Source: UBA6522 sp965221035 (lineage in GTDB: Bacteria > Pseudomonadota > Gammaproteobacteria > Steroidobacterales > Rariloculaceae). From it: a stretch of 64,000 bases of DNA. The stretch lies in the NCBI GenBank assembly GCA_965221035.1, contig OZ244860.1, forward strand, positions 3,472,001 to 3,536,000, read 5' to 3'. How positions within the stretch are numbered: position 1 is the stretch's first letter; every line of letters starts with the position of its first letter. Positions 15,957 through 24,382 of the stretch are shown here, one piece after another. The notes beneath the pieces are model-generated. The model searched no databases. It saw only the letters and a program-made list of their open reading frames with translations, and was not told where the DNA came from. The position numbers were made by a program, and so were the translations under genes.

Positions 15957-17822
15957 TCAGACGATCATCTTCTGCGTGCCGCCCGCCGACGAATGGATGC
16001 CGAGTGCATCGAAGATCGCCTGCTGTTCCGGCTCCGGCCGCGTTGCCTTTCGCACATGCAAGGTCCTGCCATCGGCGCGCTTGAACGTCGCGGTGACGCG
16101 CATGCGCCCGGCGAGCGTGCGACGCAGGGTCGTCCAGCTGGCCGGTCGGCCACTGCCGCGAGCGCTCTCGCTCAGCCGTTTGCGAATGACCTGCACGAGC
16201 TGATAGGCGATCACGGTGATGAACAGGTGACCCTCGGCCCGTAGCGGCTTGTGGTGATAGATGGGGCGCAGCCCCAGTTCGGATTTCAGCGAACGGAACA
16301 CCGCCTCAAGATCGGTGAGCAGGGTGTAGGTGCGCCACAGCGTCTGTTCGCTCCAGTCGGTCTCGTTGCTGCGCAGGCAATAGACGCCCGGATGCGTGGT
16401 CATGGAGCCGTCGACGGGCTTTCGGGTCCAACCCACCGCCACCGCCTTCTCGCCGCTCTCGTCGGCGGTGACCTCGATGTCGTAGTGCTGGGCGATGCCG
16501 CGGCTTTTCTCCTTCATGCGCCCGATACGCTGCCAGACGCGGTCGAGCTTTTTCTGCGTGCGCGGCCGCGACAGCCCCTCGTGCAGGGCGTTCAGATCCC
16601 GCTCGAAGCGCTGCGCAAACCGCTCGGCGATGCCGCGCTCCTTCTCGGCACGCTCTTCGGAATAGCAGTACAGCTGCACTTCCCCGGCTTCGGGGTCATC
16701 GACCTTGTGCAAGTGAACCGTCCCACCGCTGCGGGTGCGATGGGCCGTGGCCGCCTCGGCGTCGAACCGCCGCCGCCGCTCGCGGCTGACCACGATGTAG
16801 CGATAGCCGTTATCGCGCAACCACCGCAACTGCTCCTCGGTGGCGATGCCGCGGTCGAGCACCACGCGGGCGCCGGGTGGCGCCTCAAGCGCCGAGAGCA
16901 TCTCGGCCAGCGTGCGATCCTCGCGGACGTTGCCCGCAAACACTTGGGAGCGCCGCACGAAGCCGCCGCCGTCGAGCACCAGCCCCAACGTCAACAACGG
17001 GCAGTCGCTGCGCTTCTCCTTCGAATGGCCGCGTCGTGCCTTCGGCTGCGGGGCCGCTTCGCCTTCGTAGTAGGTGTTCGTCAGGTCGTAGAGGGTGATC
17101 GTCGGCGACAGCCCGAACAACTCCATCGCCTGGCCGAACAGGTGCGACTCGATGGCCTCGCGGTGCCTCATCAACGCATCCGAGGCCCGGTACAGTTGCA
17201 TCGCCCCCATCGTCTCGAAGTCCACCCCCAGCAACTCGCCCAGGGCACTGCGCCCGCGCAGCCACGCATGCGTCGCCCGCTCCGAGGCAGGATGCGCCAG
17301 ACGGCCGATGATCGAACCCACCGCCGCCGCGCGCAGCGGCCCGTTCATCCCCAACTCGGCCATCAACTGCAAAAGACCCAGTTGCGACAGCGCCCACAGA
17401 CCCACCGCTTCAACGCCGACGCTGCGCGGACGCACCAGGTCCAGGGAATCGACATCCACCGACTGCAGGTCGCGCCCGGGCGGTGCGCTGTCTGCGGATG
17501 CCTCGGCCGGCGCCGGGTTGCGGGCCAGCAATTGCGCGGCGATGCGTTGGGCTTCTTCTTCGAGCCTCGCGGGCGCGTCCTCGAGCAGGGGCCTCTGACC
17601 GTCGAGGATCTCCTCGACGCGCTGGCACAGACGGGGCCAGTGTTCGCGGGGGATGGCGAAGTGGCCACCGAGGTTGAGCAGCGTGCGTTGTCGGACCTTG
17701 GCGCCGATGCGCTGGCTGTTCACCAGACGGTGGGTGTAGTAGGTCTGGCCGTCGGTACGGCGGGTCTGGGTGCGTCGCACGAACATGGTGGAGACGGTAG
17801 CGGCGGCGTCGCCTGGAGTCAA
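15957..17822 (-). CDS. IS1634/IS4-type DDE transposase (IS B)
   Basis: A 621-aa transposase, paralogous to the one in IS A over its whole length. Shared landmarks are MFVRRTQTRR near residue 13, VRQRTLLNLGGHF, TLYDLTNTYYEGE (first catalytic Asp), ARVVLDRGIATEEQLRWL (second Asp) and DLEAVFRSLKSELGLRPIYHH (catalytic Glu region). It is intact. The start at 17822 is the longest option; the conserved part begins at the MFVRR Met (17786), so translation may begin there. Confidence 0.92.
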   Translation of the reverse strand: MTPGDAAATVSTMFVRRTQTRRTDGQTYYTHRLVNSQRIGAKVRQRTLLNLGGHFAIPREHWPRLCQRVEEILDGQRPLLEDAPARLEEEAQRIAAQLLARNPAPAEASADSAPPGRDLQSVDVDSLDLVRPRSVGVEAVGLWALSQLGLLQLMAELGMNGPLRAAAVGSIIGRLAHPASERATHAWLRGRSALGELLGVDFETMGAMQLYRASDALMRHREAIESHLFGQAMELFGLSPTITLYDLTNTYYEGEAAPQPKARRGHSKEKRSDCPLLTLGLVLDGGGFVRRSQVFAGNVREDRTLAEMLSALEAPPGARVVLDRGIATEEQLRWLRDNGYRYIVVSRERRRRFDAEAATAHRTRSGGTVHLHKVDDPEAGEVQLYCYSEERAEKERGIAERFAQRFERDLNALHEGLSRPRTQKKLDRVWQRIGRMKEKSRGIAQHYDIEVTADESGEKAVAVGWTRKPVDGSMTTHPGVYCLRSNETDWSEQTLWRTYTLLTDLEAVFRSLKSELGLRPIYHHKPLRAEGHLFITVIAYQLVQVIRKRLSESARGSGRPASWTTLRRTLAGRMRVTATFKRADGRTLHVRKATRPEPEQQAIFDALGIHSSAGGTQKMIV

Positions 17823-17944
17823 TACCTGTACGATACATTATGGCACTACATCGCCCATTCGCCTTTTCCAACCACAGAAAATCAATGAGTTACGACAAAT
17901 ATACCGGCGAATCAGGGCCGAATCCGACCCCAAAACCTACGATC

Positions 17945-17961
17945 TTGGTAAAGATGGGCTA
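17945..17961. repeat. Right terminal inverted repeat of IS B
   Basis: TTGGTAAAGATGGGCTA, paired with 15846-15862. Confidence 0.8.
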
Positions 17962-18256
17962 GCCTAACATATTGATATATCTACGAATAAAAAGCAGTTT
18001 TTTGGATTGTTTCTGGCTATGCAATTGTAGTTGCGAACCAAGCATATGGACGGCATTCGCGCTGCAATTTGGTGTGATGAAACATGCTCAGCGCATCCAT
18101 GGAGCGGCCCGGTGAACTGGTACTGCTGCGGTCGTTTGAGTGTGTTGCTCACGGTGGCGGCACTGAGTGCAGCCTTTGCGGTAGAATCGGAGTCTTGAAA
18201 CGCCTCGAGCAGGCTGTTTCCTTTGGGCGTTGTGGATCCCACCCACTTAGGCGTTT
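17962..18256. other. Intergenic stretch right of IS B
   Basis: No gene was recognised. The frames here are short and without protein-like composition. It lies downstream of the GH16 gene and may hold its transcription end, but no clear hairpin with a T run was seen. Confidence 0.4.
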
Positions 18257-19753
18257 TCAGTGCGCATCTACTGATTCGATTCGTATGTCATCCAGGAAGA
18301 AATCCCTCGACCCCGGCGGCAGTTCGGATGCGTAGACCTCGATCGACAGGCGATCGTCCGGATCGGAAGCCGTTTCCCTGACAAACCGCTTGCTGAGCGT
18401 GATCCATCGACCGCGTTCCGCGTCCGGCAGTGGAAACGCCAGATTCGTTTCTGGCGAGCTGAATTTCATATGCACGTTGGCGGGCAATTCGCCGTACTTG
18501 AGCAAGATCCTGAATGACAGCTCGTACTCGCCCGCCGGCAGATCGATGGCGCCTTCCGGGGACATGATCCCGACGTCCCCGACGCCGCCGACTGTGACGT
18601 ACTTCAGGCTATTGACGCCGTTGAACCATCGGTTCTCGGTGATTCGGAAACTCCGCTCCGATCCCTCGGGGATTATCCAGAATTTCTGGTACTCGTTCGT
18701 GTTCGGGTCTTCAGGAAGCAGGTCAAGCGGACGGTCGGCCTCTTCGAAAATCATCGGCCCTTCAAACCCGAAGTACGCCTCATGCGCCTGCAGCAGGTTG
18801 CTCGATGGCTTCTGCCAGACCCGAACGTAGTCGACCTCGAAGTCGGACGGCCATTGTTCCTCTTCGTAAGGCACGGCCAGCCACTTGAAGACCTCGGAGT
18901 CGAGCCAGATTTCCATCGGATTGTTGAGTACCCAGTCCAGGCCGAGATGTTCCCGGGTCTGGGTGTGAAGCAATTCGCCGTCGAGGAAGAACTTCAGGTA
19001 GTCGACGCCCCATTCCACCGCATACGTATGAAATTCTTCGCCGACGTTGTAGGGCAGGTCCGTCGTGAAACCGAAGGCCCGTGTCGGGCGCAACGAGGGC
19101 GGGCTCCAGTCGTGTACGGTCATCGTGGTGTTGTTCGCCCGCAGGTTGCCCGCCGATTGCGGATTCCCGATCTGCTCGAAGACATCGAGTTCCTGTTCAA
19201 AACCGATCAGCCAGAACGCGCTGATCATCGACGTCGGATTTGCCCTGGACCGGACTTCCATGTAGCCGTTCAGGAAGCGCTTCTTGCTGACGATCGCCGC
19301 TGTCGTGACTGGAATCTTCCTCCCGTCGAGTTCACCGTAGCGGTCGTTGTTGCCGCCATCGGCGTAGGATTCGTCGGCAAATGGATAGTCGGGTTCCCAC
19401 TGCGAGCGAATCTTCAGAAACCCGTCTTCGACGATGACGTTGTGGGGGGCGTACTGCGAAGGCGGGCGGCCTTTCCAGATGTAGTAGTCGCCGTCAAAGC
19501 CCTGCACGAGCCACTTGTCATGATCGATTCGGGTGCCGTTGAATTCATCGCTCAAGTCGGTGTTCAGCACCCATCCACCCTCGTTGGTCGGGTCGGACGT
19601 CGGCAGCAGGGGTTCAGCTGGCGCGGTTGTGACGCCGGTCGACGCGCCGGGTGCCGGTGGCGACACCGCCTGGGCGGGCGCCTGGCCGGAGACCTGGCCG
19701 GACCATGCCGCGAGCACCCCTGCGAAGGCAATTGCTGCGTGCAAGGCTTTCAT
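18257..19753 (-). CDS. Secreted GH16 endo-hydrolase (beta-agarase/porphyranase type) with C-terminal beta module
   Basis: A 498-aa exported endo-glycosidase. ATG 19753 is preceded by AGGAG at 7 nt and begins a signal peptide (MKALHAAIAFAGVLAAWSGQ...). A Pro/Ala-rich linker leads to the GH16 domain (about residues 60-345): WVLNTDLSDEFNGT, GYMEVRSRANPTSMISAFWLIG, catalytic ELDVFE (nucleophile E188, D190, acid/base E193), and VDYVRVWQK at the end. Residues about 350-498 (from YFGFEGPMIF) are the same beta-rich module found in the sulfatase-GH16 fusion, so the two enzymes share ancestry. The ATG overlaps the stop of the upstream transporter (ATGA), giving a transporter-enzyme operon read from the operator region near 21503. 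Subfamily and preferred linkage are not certain. Confidence 0.92.
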   Translation of the reverse strand: MKALHAAIAFAGVLAAWSGQVSGQAPAQAVSPPAPGASTGVTTAPAEPLLPTSDPTNEGGWVLNTDLSDEFNGTRIDHDKWLVQGFDGDYYIWKGRPPSQYAPHNVIVEDGFLKIRSQWEPDYPFADESYADGGNNDRYGELDGRKIPVTTAAIVSKKRFLNGYMEVRSRANPTSMISAFWLIGFEQELDVFEQIGNPQSAGNLRANNTTMTVHDWSPPSLRPTRAFGFTTDLPYNVGEEFHTYAVEWGVDYLKFFLDGELLHTQTREHLGLDWVLNNPMEIWLDSEVFKWLAVPYEEEQWPSDFEVDYVRVWQKPSSNLLQAHEAYFGFEGPMIFEEADRPLDLLPEDPNTNEYQKFWIIPEGSERSFRITENRWFNGVNSLKYVTVGGVGDVGIMSPEGAIDLPAGEYELSFRILLKYGELPANVHMKFSSPETNLAFPLPDAERGRWITLSKRFVRETASDPDDRLSIEVYASELPPGSRDFFLDDIRIESVDAH

Positions 19754-21312
19754 TCCGTACTCCTTACCAGTTCCTTCTCCAGTTCCTCGATCGACCGGTT
19801 TTTCGTTTCCGGCAGGATGACGGCCATCAACACGAGGCCGACGACGGCGACGGCGCCGTAGCCGAGGAAGGTCGATGCCGCGCCGAGATTTTCCAGTTGC
19901 CACGGAAACAGCTGTTGAATGCAGAAGCTGGAAATGCTCTGGACAAGCGCCGCGAACGGCAGCGCGACGCTGCGCACGTTGTTGGGGAAGATCTCCGAAA
20001 AGATGACCCACATGATCGGCCCGATCGACATGTTGAACGCCGCGAGAAAGGCGAAAATGCCGAACAACACGAATGCCGGCGTGATATTGATGGTCGAGTT
20101 GATGATGATCCCGCTGACCAGCGGCAGTTCGTTCCTCGAATAGACCGTCGCGAGGTCGGCCTTCAGCGCCACGTCGCTATCGTAGACGTTGCCGGCAAAC
20201 TGGCGCAGCTCCGACACATCCACGCCGCCGGATTCGATTTCGGCAATGGCCGTCTCGTCAAGCGAATAGGTCGCGGAATTGAAGCCGTACCAGGTGGACA
20301 GGTGTGCGAGAGCGATCAGAGTGAGCCCCGTGAGGGTCAGGACGCGCCGTCCCAGCCTTTCCACCATCGTGATCGCGACCAGCGTGAACACGACGGCGAC
20401 GGCACCCAGAATGATCGTCTGCGCGAATGTGTCTTCCAAGCTCATACCGACCTGCTCGAACACGGTTGGCGCGAAGAACAACACGGCATTCATCCCCGAG
20501 GCGCCCTGCACGATGGCGTAGCAGACCGCGATCAGCACGATGAAACGCATCGGGCCGCCGAAAAGTGTACGCAACTGCGTCATCGGGTTCTGCTTCGCGT
20601 CTTCGTCGATGCTCTGCCGCACGCCGGCAATCGTCGAATCGATCTCCTGCTGGCGTTCGATTCTGTCGAAGACCGCGCGCGCATCGTCCATCCGGCCCTT
20701 CTTGATGAGCCATCGCGGCGATTCGGGGATCGTCAGCAGCGTGGCCACCCAGATCGCGTTGGCGATCAGCTCGAAGCCGAGCATCATCCGCCAGACGTTC
20801 TCATTGTGAATCCATGACACTTCGGCCATCGCATTGACCAGGAAGTAGTTCACGATGAAGGCCACCAAGCTGCCGAGAGTGATCAGCAGTTGTGAAACGG
20901 AGACGAAGCTGCCGCGACGGTTCGCGGGCGCGATTTCACCGATGTACATTGCGGACACCGTGATCGACGCGAACGCGATGCCGCCAATGAAACGTCCGAT
21001 GACCAGCATTTCGAAGTTGACGGCCATCGACGACAGGATTGTCGACAAGGAGTAGGTCAGGGCGATGGCGATGAGGACCCGTTTGCGGCCGAAGCGCTCA
21101 CAGAATGTGCCGGTGAAGAACAGCGCGAGGATCACGCCGACAATGGCGCAGCTGACCACGGCACCGGTTTGCCAGCTGTTCAGCGCGAACTGCGCCTGCA
21201 CGAACCGCACCACGCCGGAAATGTTGGCGGCATCGAGGCCGAAGACAAATCCGCCGAAAGCGGCGATGACGGCGAAACGCGTGACGTTTCTATCGGTTGT
21301 CGTTGCGAGCAA
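19750..21312 (-). CDS. MFS sugar transporter, sugar porter (SP) family
   Basis: A 520-aa inner-membrane permease with about 12 hydrophobic segments. SP-family marks are visible: ERFGRKRVL after segment 2, PESPRWLIKKGR before the central loop, ERLGRR in the second half, and the C-terminal PETKNRSIEELE. It likely imports a monosaccharide such as galactose or a small agar product. The start is inferred as TTG 21312 (AAGGGA about 9 nt upstream, protein MLATTTDRNVTRF...). The frame stays open further upstream, but only through the TTGGGG tract, where it would encode an Asn-Pro repeat. The gene lies upstream of and overlaps the GH16 gene by 4 nt. Confidence 0.9.
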   Translation of the reverse strand: MLATTTDRNVTRFAVIAAFGGFVFGLDAANISGVVRFVQAQFALNSWQTGAVVSCAIVGVILALFFTGTFCERFGRKRVLIAIALTYSLSTILSSMAVNFEMLVIGRFIGGIAFASITVSAMYIGEIAPANRRGSFVSVSQLLITLGSLVAFIVNYFLVNAMAEVSWIHNENVWRMMLGFELIANAIWVATLLTIPESPRWLIKKGRMDDARAVFDRIERQQEIDSTIAGVRQSIDEDAKQNPMTQLRTLFGGPMRFIVLIAVCYAIVQGASGMNAVLFFAPTVFEQVGMSLEDTFAQTIILGAVAVVFTLVAITMVERLGRRVLTLTGLTLIALAHLSTWYGFNSATYSLDETAIAEIESGGVDVSELRQFAGNVYDSDVALKADLATVYSRNELPLVSGIIINSTINITPAFVLFGIFAFLAAFNMSIGPIMWVIFSEIFPNNVRSVALPFAALVQSISSFCIQQLFPWQLENLGAASTFLGYGAVAVVGLVLMAVILPETKNRSIEELEKELVRSTE

Positions 21313-21400
21313 TGTTTTGCTTCCCTTGACCGTTTGCTGGCGTAATTCTAGTGGGGTTCGGCTGACAAGATACGATAATATCAAACATATGATGTTTTTG

Positions 21401-21460
21401 TTGGGGTTGGGGTTGGGGTTGGGGTTGGGGTTGGGGTTGGGGTTGGGGTTGGGGTTGGGG
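21401..21460. repeat. Perfect hexanucleotide tract (TTGGGG)10
   Basis: Ten uninterrupted TTGGGG units, 60 bp, on the plus strand, in the 246-bp gap between the divergent transporter and PhoD-like genes and 42 bp from the ATTGTTGACAAT site at 21503. The repeat equals the Tetrahymena-type telomere unit, and with ten G4 runs it should be able to form G-quadruplexes. Slippage could change promoter spacing for either gene. Confidence 0.95.
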
Positions 21461-21502
21461 TTCCTGCGGGAACGATCCGTGACGATTGGCGTCTTGTTGT
21501 CC

Positions 21503-21514
21503 ATTGTTGACAAT
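21503..21514. promoter_or_regulatory. Operator palindrome ATTGTTGACAAT (copy 1)
   Basis: Exact copy of the 12-bp motif recurring in this window, between the divergent MFS/GH16 operon and the PhoD-like gene. The arms ATTGT/ACAAT suit a GntR/FCD dimer. It contains a TTGACA hexamer, but no good -10 follows at normal spacing here. Confidence 0.7.
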
Positions 21515-21558
21515 TGGGCGTACCATGCCTTCATGGTTGTTCCCGCGATGAAATCGGT

Positions 21559-23913
21559 TTGAAGCGAAGGAAGTTCATACAGGCGGCCGCGGCTGCGGTG
21601 GGCACGGCGATGGCGCCGTCGGCCTCCGCCCAATTGGCTGGCAGGCGACCGGCGCTGGCCGACGTAAGCCCTGTACAGTCGCTTCCGGACGACGTGACCC
21701 GGGTCTGGTTGGGCGAGTCGTTCTGGGCGAACCGCCTGCAGGACTGGCGCCTGTCCAACGGCCGAATCGAGTGCATGCGCGGGGAGGCGGGTTTCGAAGT
21801 CCGCACGGTGGCGTTGTTGACGCGGTTTCTCAATGGCGAGCGGGAGCCCGGCCGACTGAGGGCGCGGATCGGTAGCCTGGATCCCGATGCGCCAGGATTT
21901 TGCGGATTCCTGCTGGGCGTGGGAGCCGGCGAGTTGGACTATCGTGGCAGTGCGTTGGCGCATGCCCGCAGCGGCGCCAACGGCGGATTCATCGCCGCCA
22001 TCGACGAACGTGGCGCCGTGGGTTTCCGTGACTTTTCGTCGACCACTGACTCGCTGGCATTCGAGCGCCTGGACCGCGTGGACGGCGGGTCCGCGTCGGC
22101 GGTCCCGCCAGACTCGCTGGATGCTTTCCTGGATTGCCACATCGATCCCCTGGACGACGGCTCGTTCGACGTGCGGATCGTGGCAACGGACGCCCGCACG
22201 GGCCTGGAACTGGGGTTTGCGGTGCGGACCTCGGTTCCCGCACGCGAGCTCACGGGTGGTATTTCCCTGGTTTCATCCCCGCCGCCGGGCCGGGACGGCG
22301 CCCGCTGGTGGTTTTCGGACATTTCAACGGGCGGCGCAAAGATCGCGGTTCATCCTGAGCGGGCGATCGGTCCCGTCATGGGCTGTCTGCACAGCCTCAA
22401 CAGGGACGTGCTCAAGTTGACGGCACAATTTCTGCCCATATCGCCCCAGGAGCAGTCGCTTGCCCGGCTCGATTACAGGTCGGCAGATGTCGAGGAATGG
22501 ACGGCGGGGCCCGTGGCGGAAATTGGTGACGGCTTTATGGCGGCATTCAGGCTGGAGGGGTGGAACTTCAGTGAAACCCACGACTACCGGATCGTGAATC
22601 CCGCCAACGAAACCGCCGAACTCTATTCGGGGCAGATAAAGAGGGATCCCGGAACCGAACGCGAGCTGAGGATCGCGCTCTACTCCTGCATTCTGCCGAC
22701 ATCCAAGCGCCTGGACGAGGACAACTACCAGCCGGCGTTTGACGGCGAGCGCGTCCCGGGTCGTTATACGCGAGCCAACGTCCTGTTCCCCCACTCCGAA
22801 CTGGTGGCGAACTGCGACAGTCACGAGCCGGACCTGTACGTGTTCTGCGGGGACCAGTTCTATGAAGGCTATCCCTCACGTCACGGCCGCGGTTCGCCCG
22901 AAGTCAAGCTGGATACGCTGTACCGTTGGTACCTCTGGTACTGGACGTTTCGCGATTCGGTCCGAAACCGGCCGGCGATCGTGCTGGCGGACGATCATGA
23001 CATCCTGCAGGGAAACGTGTGGGGCAACGCAGGGGTCGGTTCCGAACTGGAACGGGAGGAAGATGGCGGCTACAAGTGGGACAAGGAACTCGTGCGAATG
23101 GTCTACCGGATCGAGCACGGCCACAATCCGGACCCATACGACCCGACACCCATCCTGTTCGATATCCCGGTTGCCTACGGTGAGTTCGTCTACGGAGGTG
23201 TCAGCTTCTGCCTGCTGGAGGACCGCAAGTTCAAGACGCCGCCCAACACCGATGTCAGCCCGGTGGATACCCGCGGCGAGCTGTTGGGGCCTCGGCAGGA
23301 GGCGTTCCTGGAGCACTGGGCGGAAACTCGGACTGACATGCCGAAGATCTGCCTGACGGCTTCGATCTGGGGTTCGCCGCAAACGGTGGGCAATGTCGAA
23401 CCCCTGGTGGACTACGATGCCAATGGCTATCCCCCCGACGGACGCACCCGGGCGGTGAGACTCGCCGGGCGCGCCCGGGCCCTGGTTCTGGCGGGCGATC
23501 AGCACCTGGCGATGGTTGCCCGGCAGGGCGTCGACGACTACGAAGACGGGCCGTTGTTCTTCGCGGGACCCGCTGCAGCGGCGTTCTGGCAGCGCTGGTT
23601 CGAGGGTGAGGGCCGGCTGGACAACCAGCGCAACGGCGACCCCAATACCGGCAACTTCATCGACTGCTTCGGCAACAGGATGCGCGTGCTGGCCGTCGCC
23701 AATCCGCGCATGAGTTACGCGGACTTCACCGCGCGCAAGCGCACCTGGGGCAATTTCATCGCCGAGCGGGCGGTCGCGAGTGAAGGGTATGGGCTGGTGC
23801 GCGTCGACCATCGCACGCGCACCGCCGTGCTGGAATGTTGGCCCTGGAACGAGCCGCCGCAGACAGGCCGGCAGTTTCCGGGTTGGCCGTACACGCACGG
23901 GTTCGAAGATTGA
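21559..23913 (+). CDS. PhoD-like metallophosphatase, Tat-exported
   Basis: About 784 aa. The start is taken as TTG 21559, giving MKRRKFIQAAAAAVG..., a twin-arginine signal with the pattern RRKFIQ; the ribosome site is weak and the frame is open somewhat further upstream. Residues about 50-280 form a beta-rich region of unknown role. The C-terminal half is a PhoD-type calcineurin-like phosphatase: YVFCGDQFYEGYPSRHG, VLADDHDILQGNVWGNAG and VLAGDQHLAM supply the metal ligands. Known PhoD enzymes are periplasmic phosphodiesterases/monoesterases with Ca/Fe centres. In an agar locus the natural substrate may be another ester on the glycan (inference). It is divergent from the MFS/GH16 operon. Confidence 0.85.
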   Translation: MKRRKFIQAAAAAVGTAMAPSASAQLAGRRPALADVSPVQSLPDDVTRVWLGESFWANRLQDWRLSNGRIECMRGEAGFEVRTVALLTRFLNGEREPGRLRARIGSLDPDAPGFCGFLLGVGAGELDYRGSALAHARSGANGGFIAAIDERGAVGFRDFSSTTDSLAFERLDRVDGGSASAVPPDSLDAFLDCHIDPLDDGSFDVRIVATDARTGLELGFAVRTSVPARELTGGISLVSSPPPGRDGARWWFSDISTGGAKIAVHPERAIGPVMGCLHSLNRDVLKLTAQFLPISPQEQSLARLDYRSADVEEWTAGPVAEIGDGFMAAFRLEGWNFSETHDYRIVNPANETAELYSGQIKRDPGTERELRIALYSCILPTSKRLDEDNYQPAFDGERVPGRYTRANVLFPHSELVANCDSHEPDLYVFCGDQFYEGYPSRHGRGSPEVKLDTLYRWYLWYWTFRDSVRNRPAIVLADDHDILQGNVWGNAGVGSELEREEDGGYKWDKELVRMVYRIEHGHNPDPYDPTPILFDIPVAYGEFVYGGVSFCLLEDRKFKTPPNTDVSPVDTRGELLGPRQEAFLEHWAETRTDMPKICLTASIWGSPQTVGNVEPLVDYDANGYPPDGRTRAVRLAGRARALVLAGDQHLAMVARQGVDDYEDGPLFFAGPAAAAFWQRWFEGEGRLDNQRNGDPNTGNFIDCFGNRMRVLAVANPRMSYADFTARKRTWGNFIAERAVASEGYGLVRVDHRTRTAVLECWPWNEPPQTGRQFPGWPYTHGFED

Positions 23914-23950
23914 TGGGTGCACTTGCCGTTAACGTCGCCCTTGTAGGACA

Positions 23951-24193
23951 TTATCCAAGGCTCCGGACCCGGTTCCACCAACTGCTGATGCCCTTGGGTT
24001 TCACCACTCTGTCCCGGTCGACGGATTCCAGGAATCGTAGCAATTCCAAGTCGGCGAATCCCCAGAACCTCTTGGCCGGCACGACCATGCCGGACGCTTC
24101 CTGCGTGCCGCCTGAGGTAAGCCCGAGTGACTTGGCGACATCGAAACTGTCATCGCGTTCGGACAGGATGGCCCACACATGCCCGGGCACCAA
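23951..24193 (-). CDS. Orphan short open frame, possible gene remnant
   Basis: An 80-codon frame with protein-like composition (SERDDSFDVAKSLGLTSGG, then MVVPAKRFWGFADLELLRFL). It starts 9 bp beside the operator at 24202-24213 and runs toward the PhoD-like gene. No family was recognised. It resembles the C-terminal end of a larger protein more than a complete small one. The rest of the 23914-24382 gap holds only the operator/promoter and the leader of the lactonase gene. Confidence 0.3.
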   Translation of the reverse strand: MVPGHVWAILSERDDSFDVAKSLGLTSGGTQEASGMVVPAKRFWGFADLELLRFLESVDRDRVVKPKGISSWWNRVRSLG

Positions 24194-24201
24194 TATAGTA
24201 G

Positions 24202-24213
24202 ATTGTTGACAAT
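24202..24213. promoter_or_regulatory. Operator palindrome ATTGTTGACAAT (copy 2)
   Basis: Exact copy of the 12-bp motif, upstream of the SMP-30/GH50 pair. It overlaps the -35 hexamer of a good promoter (24206-24233), the arrangement expected for repression. Confidence 0.75.
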
Positions 24214-24233
24214 TTGCAGGTGGGCCTTATGAT
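24206..24233 (+). promoter_or_regulatory. Sigma70-type promoter of the SMP-30/GH50 operon
   Basis: A perfect -35 TTGACA (24206-24211), a 16-nt spacer and -10 TATGAT (24228-24233). The -35 lies within the operator palindrome. The predicted transcript would have a leader of roughly 140 nt before the ATG at 24383. Confidence 0.65.
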
Positions 24234-24382
24234 GTTCCTCGTCGAAATGGCTCGATTTTCTCGAACACAGCTCATGGGAGCGAAGGTTATCAGGTGAGGA
24301 TGCGGGGAACCGGTCCCAGCTTCAAAGTGGTGATGTTGAATGATCGACAGGACCGACACCGGTGTCGACAGAGGGGAAGTGA

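Larger units (their letters stand above)
15846..17961. mobile_element. Insertion sequence B, IS1634/IS4-type, apparently complete
   Basis: A 2.1-kb element in the same orientation as IS A. The ends are TAGCCCAAGTTTACCAA (15846-15862) and TTGGTAAAGATGGGCTA (17945-17961), inverted repeats with two mismatches in 17, nearly the same as the ends of IS A. Its transposase is intact but clearly diverged from that of IS A, so the pair did not arise by a recent duplication of one copy. No clear target duplication was found (a 3-bp GCC on both sides is too short to count). Confidence 0.85.

Noticed and set aside
21401..21460. TTGGGG repeats considered as a CRISPR array or a true telomere
   Set aside because: There are no spacers and no cas genes. 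The tract is only 60 bp, internal to the sequence and between two genes.
19750..22140. Very long minus-strand frame starting at 22140 and running through the TTGGGG tract into the MFS transporter
   Set aside because: The upstream half lies opposite the PhoD-like gene and the repeat encodes Asn-Pro units. The transporter proper begins near 21312.
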